From Halobacteriovorax sp. DA5 (GTDB taxonomy: Bacteria > Bdellovibrionota > Bacteriovoracia > Bacteriovoracales > Bacteriovoracaceae): a stretch of DNA of 64,000 nucleotides. Positions 43,685 to 53,691 of this stretch are shown in pieces; within the stretch, counting starts at the first letter, position 1; every line of letters starts with the position of its first letter. Position numbers and translations under genes: made by a program. The stretch covers positions 186,001 through 250,000 of the forward strand of contig NZ_PPDJ01000001.1 in assembly GCF_002903145.1 (NCBI RefSeq), in the 5' to 3' direction. Under the pieces are notes generated by a model, which saw only the letters and a program-made list of their open reading frames with translations, was not told where the DNA came from and ran no database searches.

Positions 43685-46093
43685 ATGTCAGACAAGAAGT
43701 CAACTGAGTCGAAGAGCCTACCGTTACTTCCACTAAGAGACATGATTATTTTTCCACACATGGTTGTTCCACTATTTGTAGGAAGAGAGAAGTCAATCAA
43801 CGCCCTTGAGGAAGCATCAAAAAATGGTAACGAGCTTTTTCTAGTTACGCAAAAGGATGCTAGTATCCTAAACCCAGATCGTGAAGATGTTTATAACGTA
43901 GGAACTGTTGTAAATATCATTCAAATGCTTAGGCTCCCAGATAATACTGTAAAGGTACTTATTGAAGGGAAGTACAGAGCAACAATCGAGGAATTTGAAG
44001 CAAGAACTGAAGGTTACTGGGCAGATGTAACTAAGTGTGTTCCAGCTGTTCCTGAACAAGTAAAAATTGAAGCAACAGTAAGATCAATCAAAAATGTATT
44101 TGAACAGTACGTGAAACTTAATAAGAGAATTCCACCAGAATTACTTATGAGCATTTCATCGATCACTGATCCATCAAGATTAGCTGATATTATCGTTGCA
44201 CACCTTTCAATGAAGATTCCTGAAAAACAGGAAATTCTTGAAGCTGTAGATATTGAAGCACGTCTTCAACTTCTTCTTGAAAAAATGCAAGGAGAGATCG
44301 AGATCATTAACGTTGAGAGAAGAATCAGAACTCGCGTTAAGTCTCAAATGGAAAAGTCTCAGAAAGAGTACTACCTAAATGAGCAAATGAACGCTATTCA
44401 AAAAGAGCTTGGACAAAAAGATGAGAAATCTGAAGTTCAAGAAATGGAAGAGCGCCTAGCTAAGAAAGTAATGCCTGAAGAAGCTGTTACTAAGGTACAA
44501 AAAGAGATTAAGAAACTTAAGTCAATGTCTCCAATGTCAGCAGAATCTGCGGTTGTGAGAAACTATATTGACTGGATGCTTTCTCTACCATGGGGAGAGT
44601 ATACAGAAGATAACAATGATGTAACTCATGCAAGAACTGTTCTTGATGATCATCACTTTGGAATGAAAGATGTTAAAGAAAGAATTCTTGAATATCTTGC
44701 GGTAAGAAGTCTTGTTGGTGCAGAAGGAAAGGGAACGATCCTTTGTTTAGCAGGTCCTCCAGGTGTTGGTAAGACATCAATTTGTCAGTCACTTGCAGAA
44801 TCACTAGGTAGAAAGTTTGAAAGAGTTTCACTTGGTGGTGTAAGAGATGAATCTGAAATTCGCGGACACCGTCGTACTTACGTAGGTGCAATGCCAGGTA
44901 AAATCATCTCTGCACTTAAGAAAGCAGGAACATCAAATCCAGTTATTCTTTTAGATGAAATTGATAAAATGACATCTGATATGAGAGGGGATCCAGCAGC
45001 AGCAATGCTAGAAGTTCTAGATCCAGCTCAAAATAAAAACTTTGGTGATCACTATATTGAAGTTGAGTACGATCTATCAAAAGTAATGTTTGTTATGACT
45101 GCAAATGATCTAGGACAAATCCCTGGACCGCTTAGAGATAGAATGGAGATCATTAACCTTGCAGGTTATACTCCAATTGAAAAAACTCAGATCGCTAAGA
45201 AGTACCTTGCACCACGTGCATGGAAAGATAACGGACTTAAAGATTACGAATACACAATTACTGATAACACAATCATGGAAGTTGTTCGTGGTTATACAAA
45301 AGAAGCTGGTGTACGTGGGCTTGAAAGACAGTTCAATACAATTGCTAGAAAGATTGCTACAGACGTTGTTACGAAAGATGTTGAGAAAGGTAAGAAGTTC
45401 TCAATCACTTCGAAACTAGTTCAAAAGTATCTAGGTCCAGTTAAATTTGATGATAATGTAATTGAAGAACAACCAGAAGTAGGTTTAGTAAATGGTCTAG
45501 CTTATACTTCAGTTGGTGGCTGTCTTCTACATATCGAAGTTATTGCAGTTCCTGGTAAAGGTGGTATCCAAATCACTGGTAAGCTAGGTGAGGTTATGAC
45601 TGAATCAGCGAAGGCAGCAATGAGCTACGTTCGTTCAATTTCAGGTCGCTTAGGAATTGATTCTGAGTGGTTTGATAAGCATGATATCCATATTCATGCA
45701 CCAGAAGGAGCAACACCTAAAGATGGTCCTTCTGCGGGGATTACAATGGTTACAGCGATTACTTCAGCAATCTCTGGAATTCCTGTAAGGCAAGATGTTG
45801 CAATGACAGGTGAGGTGACAATTAGAGGACGTGTTCTTCCAATTGGTGGCCTAAAAGAGAAGATGCTAGCTGCTAAGCAAGCAGGAGTAAAAACAGTTGT
45901 TATTCCTGAAAAGAATAAGAAAGACCTTCTTGAGATTCCACCGGAAATCAAGCAAGGACTATCAATTCACCCTGTTTCACATGTTGAGGATGTACTAAAG
46001 CTTGCTCTAAATCTATCTGAGCCAGAAAAGTTCATGCAGCATGTAGGGCTGAAGGTTATTGACTCTGGGAAAGGGATGGAAGTAGCTAACTAA
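43685..46093 (+). CDS. lon: ATP-dependent protease Lon
   Basis: Single-chain AAA+ serine protease. An N-terminal LON domain ([19 protein letters not shown]), a coiled-coil middle, Walker A GPPGVGKT near residue 358 and the protease domain with catalytic Ser683 ([10 protein letters not shown]) and Lys near 725 ([10 protein letters not shown]) are present. AGGAGGTGCT precedes ATG 43685; the frame extends to 43655. At 802 residues it is a normal Lon. It is downstream of clpPX but separated by a terminator. Confidence 0.97.
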   Translation: MSDKKSTESKSLPLLPLRDMIIFPHMVVPLFVGREKSINALEEASKNGNELFLVTQKDASILNPDREDVYNVGTVVNIIQMLRLPDNTVKVLIEGKYRATIEEFEARTEGYWADVTKCVPAVPEQVKIEATVRSIKNVFEQYVKLNKRIPPELLMSISSITDPSRLADIIVAHLSMKIPEKQEILEAVDIEARLQLLLEKMQGEIEIINVERRIRTRVKSQMEKSQKEYYLNEQMNAIQKELGQKDEKSEVQEMEERLAKKVMPEEAVTKVQKEIKKLKSMSPMSAESAVVRNYIDWMLSLPWGEYTEDNNDVTHARTVLDDHHFGMKDVKERILEYLAVRSLVGAEGKGTILCLAGPPGVGKTSICQSLAESLGRKFERVSLGGVRDESEIRGHRRTYVGAMPGKIISALKKAGTSNPVILLDEIDKMTSDMRGDPAAAMLEVLDPAQNKNFGDHYIEVEYDLSKVMFVMTANDLGQIPGPLRDRMEIINLAGYTPIEKTQIAKKYLAPRAWKDNGLKDYEYTITDNTIMEVVRGYTKEAGVRGLERQFNTIARKIATDVVTKDVEKGKKFSITSKLVQKYLGPVKFDDNVIEEQPEVGLVNGLAYTSVGGCLLHIEVIAVPGKGGIQITGKLGEVMTESAKAAMSYVRSISGRLGIDSEWFDKHDIHIHAPEGATPKDGPSAGITMVTAITSAISGIPVRQDVAMTGEVTIRGRVLPIGGLKEKMLAAKQAGVKTVVIPEKNKKDLLEIPPEIKQGLSIHPVSHVEDVLKLALNLSEPEKFMQHVGLKVIDSGKGMEVAN

Positions 46094-46135
46094 GCTGCTT
46101 GCCTCCTATTAAAAAAATTAATACTTGTTAAATTT

Positions 46136-46164
46136 GGCCCTGCTTATGCGGGGCCTTTTTTATT
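46136..46164 (+). terminator. Intrinsic terminator after lon
   Basis: GGCCCTGC (46136-46143) pairs with GCGGGGCC (46148-46155) with one G-U pair around TTAT, followed by TTTTTTA. Confidence 0.88.
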
Positions 46165-46221
46165 TCAAGAAGTTATAGAAATAGCGAAATATCGCGTATA
46201 ATAGGTGGAATAGGAGTTGAT

Positions 46222-46446
46222 ATGAATAAGAAGCTTTTAATTATTATTTTTCTAGTGACCACTAGTAATGCTTTTAGCTTACCTAAGAATTTCGGTTATC
46301 GTTCTAGGTTAAAAGCTTGCCTTGATAAGTCAGTGAACTCAGCCTGTACTTATCAAGTAAAAGAAAAATCTATAAGTGGAGAGTGCCAAGAGGCAAAGAA
46401 AGGCGATCGATTAATTTGTGTTAGCTTAGAAAAACTTAATAAATAA
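46222..46446 (+). CDS. Small secreted protein (74 residues)
   Basis: A signal peptide (MNKKLLIIIFLVTTSNAFS) leaves about 55 mature residues that contain four cysteines (CLDKS, SACTY, GECQE, ICVS), so probably two disulfides. I recognise no family. AGGAGTTGAT precedes the ATG, and a strong terminator follows 6 bases after the stop, so it is a monocistronic gene. Confidence 0.7.
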   Translation: MNKKLLIIIFLVTTSNAFSLPKNFGYRSRLKACLDKSVNSACTYQVKEKSISGECQEAKKGDRLICVSLEKLNK

Positions 46447-46472
46447 AAAACACCTCTTTTGAGGTGTTTTTT
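46447..46472. terminator. Bidirectional terminator between the small secreted gene and asnB
   Basis: AAAACACCTC (46447-46456) and GAGGTGTTTT (46461-46470) form a perfect 10-bp stem with loop TTTT and are followed by Ts in both senses. Confidence 0.92.
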
Positions 46473-48052
46473 TATTCTCCAGATGCACCATAGTTAGGTA
46501 AAACTCGAGCTGATGGATCATCAACCTGGCAGTTCTCCCATTCCTTATTAGGCATCCAAAAGTCTGTAATAAGGCCGCAAAGCCCTGGAAAGTGCCCTTC
46601 AAAGAGGTCACGATACATAAGAGACTCTTTCGTAAATGGAGTTGCATATGGGTATTTTTCACTCGCTTTTGATAGCTCTTCTTCACTATATTTTTCTTCA
46701 GCAAGCGCCTTAAGCCAATCAACCATATCGTGCCCAACAGCGTCTGAGAAGGCCGCTTTTTCACGCCATAGGATTTCATCAGGAAGGTAGCCACTGTGGT
46801 CAAATGCTTTTCTAAGAAGGTATTTACCCTCTCCTGACCAGTTCATTTTAAGCTCAGGAGCGATTCCCATGACGTACTCGATAAAGGCCTTATCACTGAA
46901 AGGAACACGGGCCTCAAGTGAGTGAGAACTAATCGAGCGATCAGCTCTTAAAACATCGTAAATATATAATTCGTGAACTCGTTTTTGTGCTTCTTTTTGA
47001 AACTCTAATGGGCTTGGTGCAAAGTCAGTATACTTATAGCCAAAGAGCTCATCACTAACTTCTCCTGTTAGGACAACCTTAACATCAGTTTTCTCTTTGA
47101 TGTATTTACAAACTAGAGACATTCCCATTGATGCTCTAATTGTCGTGATATCCCATGTTTCAAGTTTGTGAACAAGTTCTCCAAGATGCTCAAAGGCTTC
47201 TTCTTTTGTAAAGATGACTTCGTGGTGCTCACTGCCAAGGTAGTCTGCAACAATTCGTGCATACTTTAAATCAATTGGGTTTGTGTCAATTCCAACGGCA
47301 AATGTTTTAATAGGTCGATCACTAAGTTTGGCCGCAATGGCACATACTAGTGACGAATCGAGTCCGCCTGAAAGAAGGAAACCTACTGGTGCATCTGCAT
47401 CAAGGCGTTTCTTTACTCCTTCAACTAAGTGATCATGAATACCTTGATACACAAGTTCTAAATCTTCTTTTGCACGAGACTTAATTTTTCGAACATCAAA
47501 GTATGGTGTAAATTCACCATCAGCATAGTAGTGTCCTGGAGGAAAAGGTTTAATGTCCTTACATAGACCTTGTAGTGCTTTTACTTCACTAGCAAATGCT
47601 ATCTTTCCATCTTCAAGGCCATATCCATAGAAGAGGGGACGGATACCAATTGGATCACGGCCAGCATAGAATTTACCATCTTGTTCAATTGCAAATGCAA
47701 ACTCCCCATCAAGTGATGTGAGAAGCTTTTCAATGCCATACTCCTCAAATATTGGAATTATAACTTCGCAGTCTGAATCAGACTTAAAGTCATAGCGGTC
47801 AATATAGTCAGTTCTTAAAGTGCGGTGATTGTATATTTCTCCATTAGAAACAAGGTGTGTTTTAGATTTTGAGATAAAAGGTTGTGAGCCGGCTTCACTT
47901 AAGTCCATAATTGCAAGACGATGAAAGCCCATTGTTCCTTCCGATAACCTATGGATTGCTCTTTGATCTGGCCCTCGGTGAGAGATTAGATCAAATTTCT
48001 CTTCAAATTCTTTTTCTTCAACTTTTCCCGTAAATACACTAAATCCGCACAT
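46472..48052 (-). CDS. asnB: Asparagine synthetase B (glutamine-hydrolysing)
   Basis: Converts aspartate and glutamine to asparagine and glutamate with ATP. After removal of the first Met, Cys2 (MCGFS) is the glutaminase nucleophile; RGPD (about 30-33) and the remaining class II amidotransferase motifs follow. The synthetase domain has the PP-loop SGGLDSSLV near residue 230. At 526 residues it is close to E. coli AsnB (554). GGAGG before ATG 48052 sets the start, though the frame continues to 48064. It is divergent from an AsnC-type regulator. Confidence 0.94.
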   Translation of the reverse strand: MCGFSVFTGKVEEKEFEEKFDLISHRGPDQRAIHRLSEGTMGFHRLAIMDLSEAGSQPFISKSKTHLVSNGEIYNHRTLRTDYIDRYDFKSDSDCEVIIPIFEEYGIEKLLTSLDGEFAFAIEQDGKFYAGRDPIGIRPLFYGYGLEDGKIAFASEVKALQGLCKDIKPFPPGHYYADGEFTPYFDVRKIKSRAKEDLELVYQGIHDHLVEGVKKRLDADAPVGFLLSGGLDSSLVCAIAAKLSDRPIKTFAVGIDTNPIDLKYARIVADYLGSEHHEVIFTKEEAFEHLGELVHKLETWDITTIRASMGMSLVCKYIKEKTDVKVVLTGEVSDELFGYKYTDFAPSPLEFQKEAQKRVHELYIYDVLRADRSISSHSLEARVPFSDKAFIEYVMGIAPELKMNWSGEGKYLLRKAFDHSGYLPDEILWREKAAFSDAVGHDMVDWLKALAEEKYSEEELSKASEKYPYATPFTKESLMYRDLFEGHFPGLCGLITDFWMPNKEWENCQVDDPSARVLPNYGASGE

Positions 48053-48099
48053 GAAAACCTCCATATTTTTAGTAATATTCGGCTTTTTTTAATAAATTC

Positions 48100-48109
48100 T
48101 CAATATTGA
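48100..48109. promoter_or_regulatory. 10-bp palindrome in the asnB-asnC intergenic region
   Basis: TCAATATTGA is a perfect palindrome about 50 bases from the asnB start. It lies in the only intergenic region between a regulator and its likely target, so an AsnC site is a fair guess; Lrp-family sites are loosely symmetrical and A/T-rich like this. Confidence 0.35.
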
Positions 48110-48180
48110 ACATGTAAAACTATGAGTTATTTAATAAATACTATAAAATGGTGATAAATTGATAGTTTTAGAGGTGAGAT

Positions 48181-48642
48181 ATGGCCAATAATTATGAAAT
48201 TGATAGTATTGATAAGAAGATAATCAAATTGATGGAAAAGGATGCCCGTATGCCATTTCTTGAAATGGCCAGGAAAATAGGGGTTTCCGGCGGTACAATT
48301 CATCAACGAGTTGAAAAACTGAGAGAGGCCGGTGTAATCGTCGGAAGTACAATTAAGGTCGATTATACAAAATTAGGACATAATGTAGTTGTTTTACTTG
48401 GCCTTCACCTAGTGAATGCACGTGATATTCACAAGGTTATTGAGAAGCTAGAGAAGATGGATGAAATCGTTGAAGCTTATTATACGACAGGGGATTATGC
48501 TCTAATTGTGAAGATCATCGTTAAGGATATAAATCATTTTCACGAGTTTCTTATCGGTAAGATTCAAATGATTAAAGAAATTCAATCAACAGAATCTTTC
48601 ATTAGTTTAAAACAAGTGATTAACAAGAGCTTAAACGTTTAG
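48181..48642 (+). CDS. asnC: AsnC-type Lrp/AsnC family transcription regulator
   Basis: A winged helix-turn-helix domain (about 7-60, with GVSGGTIHQRVEKLREAGVI, shown as VSGGTIHQRVEK) followed by the RAM/Lrp ligand domain. The sequence follows E. coli AsnC closely in GTIHxRVEK, EAYYTTG and EIQSTESFISL, more than Lrp, and TTGDY fits the effector pocket. AsnC senses asparagine. GAGGTGAGAT precedes ATG 48181. Its divergent neighbour is asparagine synthetase, the expected target. It overlaps the convergent TauE-like gene by 4 bases at the stops. Confidence 0.9.
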   Translation: MANNYEIDSIDKKIIKLMEKDARMPFLEMARKIGVSGGTIHQRVEKLREAGVIVGSTIKVDYTKLGHNVVVLLGLHLVNARDIHKVIEKLEKMDEIVEAYYTTGDYALIVKIIVKDINHFHEFLIGKIQMIKEIQSTESFISLKQVINKSLNV

Positions 48643-49433
48643 TGACCTAAATAAGTCAATGTCTTCTTCAGGGCTATTCCGATTAAGAGAAGAGCAAAGA
48701 GCTTTTTTAGTATTGATTGGTTGGCAACACTTGATATTCTTGCTCCAAGCTTAGTAAAAAAGAAGCTTGCGATTGAGATCCCAAGGAAGGCCGGTAAGTA
48801 AACATAGCCAAGTGAGTATTGTGGAGTAGGTTTACTAAGACCGTTATAAATATAAAATGAAGTACTAAAAAGAGCGATCGGAACCCCAATTGAAGCCGAG
48901 ATAGCAACTGCATTTTTCATTTGGTAGCCTCTCCAAGTTAGAAATGGAACACTTATCGTACCACCACCAATTCCAAGGATTGCTGATTTGAGACCAATAA
49001 TAAAGCCAGTAAAGTTAAAAAGCATATTAGAAGTTTCTTTTGGCTCTTCCACTTTAGATTTATAAAAAATCATCTTTAATGAAACAAGATAAAGGTAGCA
49101 GATAAAGATGAGCTCAAGTGTTTGGGCCTCGACTATATTGACCAAATAAGCTCCAGTACTGATACCGACAACAATTGGTAAAATAAATCTCTTTGTTACA
49201 TCAGTAAGTAGATTTCCCATATTATAGTGTCTAAGTGTTGAAGAGGCGGCAGTGATAACAATTGTCGCAAGCGATGTTCCTAGGGCCATATACATTCTAA
49301 TATCTGGTGAGAAACCTTGTTTATGAAATAAGAATAAGAGAGTAGGGACAATAACAACTCCTCCTCCGATACCAAAAAGGCCAGAAAGAGTTCCAACAAA
49401 TGCACCAACAAGTAAGTATAGTAAGAAAATCAT
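48639..49433 (-). CDS. TauE/SafE (sulfite exporter) family permease
   Basis: An inner-membrane permease with eight hydrophobic segments in two repeats, each starting with G-G-G motifs: GLFGIGGGVVIVPTL (residues about 18-32) and AILGIGGGTISVPFLTW in the second half. These are the family signature. Substrate unknown: the family exports sulfite, sulfoacetate, or other anions. ATG 49433 begins the first helix; GTG 49448 is an alternative. The gene ends overlapping asnC by 4 bases. Confidence 0.88.
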   Translation of the reverse strand: MIFLLYLLVGAFVGTLSGLFGIGGGVVIVPTLLFLFHKQGFSPDIRMYMALGTSLATIVITAASSTLRHYNMGNLLTDVTKRFILPIVVGISTGAYLVNIVEAQTLELIFICYLYLVSLKMIFYKSKVEEPKETSNMLFNFTGFIIGLKSAILGIGGGTISVPFLTWRGYQMKNAVAISASIGVPIALFSTSFYIYNGLSKPTPQYSLGYVYLPAFLGISIASFFFTKLGARISSVANQSILKKLFALLLIGIALKKTLTYLGH

Positions 49434-49617
49434 GCTATCAATATGCACTCATATATTGGGTAAGACAAGAAGTATACTTGTTCATTATTGTCAGAGATTG
49501 AGGAGAAATTATTGATTCTTCGAAACATATTTTTACTTAGGTCTGCGTCAACGCAAAAGTTGCCACATGCTTATTTTAAAGGCTTTTAATGAGAAAATAG
49601 AGGTTAGTGAGGACCTT

Positions 49618-52600
49618 ATGAATCTATTTAAAAGTAAAACTAAAAATAACCAATCTCAAATAAACTCTATTGTTGATATTAAAACAACACAGGCCAATTT
49701 AGATATTCAAGTTAGTGAAGAGAAGAAGCTAATTGGAGAGTATGAAGAGATTAATAAATCTCTAAGAAAAGAAGTTGAATTACAAAAGATAAAGCTTCAA
49801 AAAACTGAAGTAGAGCTTAAGAGATTACAGAGTGCTTTAACTGATGAGCACGCTGATAAGGAAATCCTAGAAAAGAGAATTGTAAAAATTCAACAATTGA
49901 ATGATAACCAGGAATCGAACTTAAAAGAACTAGTTGAAGAGAAGCAACTCATTTTAAGTTCAATTGTTCAGTTGAAAAAGAAGATTACAGATCTTAATAA
50001 ATCACATTCCTCAAACTTAGATGAACTTGGTCGCATTAGAGTAGAATTAGGTAATTTAAGAGGTGAAGAGCTTGCACTGAAGAATAAGGCATCAGTTATT
50101 AACGGTGATAAAGCCTATCATCTAGATTCTCGTACTCACTTGAAGGTGGAGATTGAAGAAGCTAATAAGCGTATTTCAAAATTAAGACAGTCCATTGAAG
50201 AAGATAGTAACACAATTAAAAAATGTGATATGAATATTTCAGAATTAGAATCAGAAAGAATAAAACTAGATACTGAAATTAGTAAGCTTATTGAAAAAAC
50301 TCAAGAGGTTGTCGAAAAGAAGCATAAGGAAACTCAAAGACTAGAAGAATTATCAGTTAAAGTTAAAGACGTTCGACAAGATAAGCAAAATTTAGAAAAG
50401 GATTTAGAATTACAGATTCTTGATCTTAAAATGATCTCTTCTAAGCAAGCAAAGATAAATCAAGATATTATTGCAGTTGAAACTAATATTAAAAAGCTAG
50501 AAAGAGAATCTGAAACACTACGCACACAAGAGATGAGTGAGCTCGAGATAGTTGCTAGCCTCGAATCAGAAATAGCTTCTCGAGAAAAGAAGAAGCAAGA
50601 ATTAATTCAGGATATTCAACTTCTTAAAATTGAATCACAAAACTTTAAAGATAAGATCGAAGAAAATACGACAAAGTCTGAGAAATTAGAAGCTCAGATA
50701 AGTGAGCTTAGAGAAAAAGAAAGTATTTCATTAATTGAAATAGATCGTCTTGATAGAGAGTATAAAAAAACTAAGAAAGAACATGATGCTGTTCTTACTC
50801 AATCTCTTGCGCTTGAAAAAAGTGTTCAAAATTATCAGAGCGAAGTTGACCGCTTAGATGCGAGTGTTGAAGAACTTTTAACTAAAAAACAAAAAGCAAT
50901 TCTTAATAATGAAAATCGTGAGATGAAAATTATCACGCTTCAAAAACAAATTGAAGAGGGGAGTTCTCAATTAAGTGAGATTCGTCTTGAGATTCAAGAA
51001 TTAAATGGACGTGATGTTGAAGCAAGACAAACTTTAATCGATCTTGGTCTAGAGCAAAAAAATGTAGAGTACCAAAAGCAAGTACTTCAAGATCAGGCCG
51101 ATAATTTAAGAAAAAGTATTGAACTTTTAAATGTGAAAATTGAAAAGTCTCAAGCAGCATATGAGTTATTAAACTCTGACTGTGAAGCCCAAAATAATCT
51201 TATTAAAGAACTTGCTGATGATGAGAATTCATTAAGTGATACTAATAATGAATTACTTTTAAAAATTGGAAGTCTTAAAGGGCGTATTCAAATTGGTGAG
51301 AATCGAATTGAAGCCAAGGGACTTGAAATTGAAGAGCTCGCTAAAGAAAACCAACGCCTAAATAATATTTCAGAGAGTCTATGTGATAAATTGAATAAAA
51401 CGGTAAGAATGATTGAGTCATTGGATTCGAAAATATCAACATTTGAAAGTCAGATTAAAGCGTTAGACTTTCAGATAAAAACTAATCAAACATCATACGA
51501 CGATGCTCTATTGAAAATAAAAGAGATGGATGCCATAACTTTAGACCTTAAGGATAGTGTTATTCGTAAAACGGATAGACTTAAGGCCATCTCATCTTCA
51601 CGAAAGAAATATGAGCGATTGGCCAATAAGAAAGTATCATTAGTAGAGAATATGAAAATTGAGTTGAGTGAACTTAATTCTGGTATCGAAACTGAAACGA
51701 ATCTTTACAATAATGCCCTATCAAGAAAGAGAGAGCTTGATGATGAGCTATCTTCATTAAATTTGGAAGTATCTCAGAGACAAGAAAAATCTACTAAACT
51801 TCAAGCTGAAATCTCTTCGATAGATGCAATGATTGAAAGTGATGAAAAAACAATTAAGCAGTTAGAGAGTTCAATTGTTGACCAAGGCATAGTTTTAGAT
51901 AGATTAGAAAAGTCTAGATTAAGTCTATTGGAACAACATAAAGACTTAAATAATCAGCAAATTGTAAGCAATGAGGAATTAACAAAAGTTGAAAATGATT
52001 GCTACTCTTTAAGAGTATCACTGTCTGATTTAGAAAAAGAAATTAATACAATTGAAGAGAATTTAGAATCAAATATCTTACGCAAAGTTCAACTAAGTGA
52101 GGAAGCAAAGAAACTTGAAAATGATACTCGAATTGCTAAAGCAGATATTGTAAAGCTTAACTCAGAAATCGAGCAAAGTGTTAATGAACTTAAGCTTGTT
52201 GAAGAAGAACATAAAGTAAAACAAGACATATTACAGAAAGAATTAGCTGAAAAAGAGCTTGTCACTAAAGAACACTCAACTCGTCAAAATAAGCTAAATG
52301 TAGCTAAAACACTTTTAGGTGAAGTTGAGAGTAAACTGAGTAGTGCTATATCTGAAAAAGAGATGCTTGAAGAGGGAATTGAGAACTCAACTAAGTTTAA
52401 AGGTGAACTGTTACTAAAGAAAGATCAATTGTCTGAGGAAATCTCTAAGATCCGAGATGCAAATAGAGAAAGTCGTAATACACTAACAGGTTTATCTCTA
52501 GAAATTTCAAGTCTTAAGAATGAGTGCAGCCAACTTGAGATCAGCTATAATGAAGAACTGGAGAAGTCTAAGTCGATTGTTAGTTCAATTGATATTCTTA

Positions 52601-53088
52601 GAAGTCAGGCGAGAGACTTAAAAACTAGACAATTAAATGAGCAACAACAGCTAGAGAATTTAAAAGAGAATATTAAGCCAGCTGTTGATGAATTGGCATA
52701 TGTTGAAAGACAAGTTGAAGCAGGAAATCTTTTAAATAAATTAGAGATGGCCCTTACTCGTGTTGAATTTGATGCAAATCTATTTGCTGAAGATGATGCT
52801 TTGATTTTAATTCGTGATGAGAATATTCTTGTTAAAGTTGCTGCTTATATAGAATCACTACCATTTGTTTTCTCGAAAATTAATGAAGTTAAAATAAATG
52901 TAACTTCAGAAAATGCTATTGGAATTAGTACTCTTGGTGATCTTCGCTGTGATACGGAGCTAACAAAAGAATTGTTAAGAGATAATGTTAAAGGGAAGTT
53001 TAAGAAAGGACTTCGTTTTAAAATTTCTAATGGGCAAATAAAAGTAGAGATTCTTACTCAGGAAAAAAGCCTAGGCGCAAGGGCCTAG
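49618..53088 (+). CDS. Large coiled-coil protein (1156 residues), not SMC
   Basis: From about residue 20 to 1040 the sequence is an almost unbroken heptad of Lys/Glu/Leu/Ser with few prolines, predicting a very long coiled coil. There is no Walker A or B at either end, no hinge and no SMC signature motif, so the resemblance to SMC or Rad50 is only through coiled coils. The last 100 residues (from about VERQVEAG) form a compact globular domain of unknown family. GAGGA at 49609-49613 supports ATG 49618; the frame opens at 49567. The stop codon lies inside the hairpin that probably terminates gene A. Confidence 0.75.
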   Translation: MNLFKSKTKNNQSQINSIVDIKTTQANLDIQVSEEKKLIGEYEEINKSLRKEVELQKIKLQKTEVELKRLQSALTDEHADKEILEKRIVKIQQLNDNQESNLKELVEEKQLILSSIVQLKKKITDLNKSHSSNLDELGRIRVELGNLRGEELALKNKASVINGDKAYHLDSRTHLKVEIEEANKRISKLRQSIEEDSNTIKKCDMNISELESERIKLDTEISKLIEKTQEVVEKKHKETQRLEELSVKVKDVRQDKQNLEKDLELQILDLKMISSKQAKINQDIIAVETNIKKLERESETLRTQEMSELEIVASLESEIASREKKKQELIQDIQLLKIESQNFKDKIEENTTKSEKLEAQISELREKESISLIEIDRLDREYKKTKKEHDAVLTQSLALEKSVQNYQSEVDRLDASVEELLTKKQKAILNNENREMKIITLQKQIEEGSSQLSEIRLEIQELNGRDVEARQTLIDLGLEQKNVEYQKQVLQDQADNLRKSIELLNVKIEKSQAAYELLNSDCEAQNNLIKELADDENSLSDTNNELLLKIGSLKGRIQIGENRIEAKGLEIEELAKENQRLNNISESLCDKLNKTVRMIESLDSKISTFESQIKALDFQIKTNQTSYDDALLKIKEMDAITLDLKDSVIRKTDRLKAISSSRKKYERLANKKVSLVENMKIELSELNSGIETETNLYNNALSRKRELDDELSSLNLEVSQRQEKSTKLQAEISSIDAMIESDEKTIKQLESSIVDQGIVLDRLEKSRLSLLEQHKDLNNQQIVSNEELTKVENDCYSLRVSLSDLEKEINTIEENLESNILRKVQLSEEAKKLENDTRIAKADIVKLNSEIEQSVNELKLVEEEHKVKQDILQKELAEKELVTKEHSTRQNKLNVAKTLLGEVESKLSSAISEKEMLEEGIENSTKFKGELLLKKDQLSEEISKIRDANRESRNTLTGLSLEISSLKNECSQLEISYNEELEKSKSIVSSIDILRSQARDLKTRQLNEQQQLENLKENIKPAVDELAYVERQVEAGNLLNKLEMALTRVEFDANLFAEDDALILIRDENILVKVAAYIESLPFVFSKINEVKINVTSENAIGISTLGDLRCDTELTKELLRDNVKGKFKKGLRFKISNGQIKVEILTQEKSLGARA

Positions 53089-53092
53089 GCTT
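53067..53092 (-). terminator. Terminator of the secreted-family array, embedded in the coiled-coil gene's end
   Basis: AAGCCTAGGC (53067-53076) and GCCTAGGCTT (53083-53092) form a perfect 10-bp stem with a 6-base loop. On the minus strand it is followed by TTTTTT. It contains the stop codon (TAG, 53086-53088) of the convergent coiled-coil gene, so part of the terminator is coding. Confidence 0.8.
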
Positions 53093-53100
53093 AACACACA

Positions 53101-53682
53101 CTACTGACAATATGGGATGTCATATTTTTTTGTGAATATCTCTTTGTATTCTCTGTCACCGCGTCTTCCGTTGCGGCTAACTTCTTTTTTAAGAGCGATC
53201 TCTGGAGTAGGATTTTGCCTATGAACAGTCTTTACCATTCGACAGTTTCTATCCTTGCGCCCGTAACAGATCTTCTCTTCTTTTTCGACTTCTAGAGGGT
53301 AAGTTAGAATTTCTTTTCCTACAACGATATCTTTATAGCGATCAGACTCTTTACTTCCACCAAGCCAAACTCTTTTATAAACTGGATACTTTGAAATCGA
53401 TTGAATTTGATCATTGTTAATACAAACATCGAATACAGAAATATTTCTTCCTACATAAGCAATATCTCCATATAACTCTAGATCGTAGTTTTTCTTAACG
53501 TACTTTCTAATCGTTTTCCAGTCGTATTGTTTTAAATCTTTTAAATCATCAACTCCGCCAACAATTCCACCTGTACCAGCATCAACGCCACCATTATTTC
53601 CAGTAAATGCGCTAATTCCGCCTGTTCCTGCGAATGCATTAATTGCAAGGGCCAGAAATAATATAGTCATTATTGATTTCAT
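53101..53682 (-). CDS. Secreted four-cysteine family protein A (long form, cassette with R1)
   Basis: A signal peptide (MKSIMTILFLALAINAFA) is followed by a Gly-rich stretch (GTGGIS...GTGGIVGG) and the family domain. Family motifs are VGRNISVFDVC, YPVYKRVWLGGSKESDRY, KDIVVG, ICYGRKDRNC and a final IPYCQ. The four cysteines (in FDVC, ICYG, RNC and PYC) are conserved in all five members. The LGGSKESDRY block matches B and E rather than C and D. It starts 9 bases after the end of regulator R1. Function unknown; export and possible disulfides suggest an envelope or extracellular role. Confidence 0.8.
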   Translation of the reverse strand: MKSIMTILFLALAINAFAGTGGISAFTGNNGGVDAGTGGIVGGVDDLKDLKQYDWKTIRKYVKKNYDLELYGDIAYVGRNISVFDVCINNDQIQSISKYPVYKRVWLGGSKESDRYKDIVVGKEILTYPLEVEKEEKICYGRKDRNCRMVKTVHRQNPTPEIALKKEVSRNGRRGDREYKEIFTKKYDIPYCQ

Positions 53683-53691
53683 TATAAAACC

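Noticed and set aside
49618..53088. SMC or Rad50-type ATPase
   Set aside because: No Walker A, Walker B, hinge or signature motif; only the coiled coil is similar.
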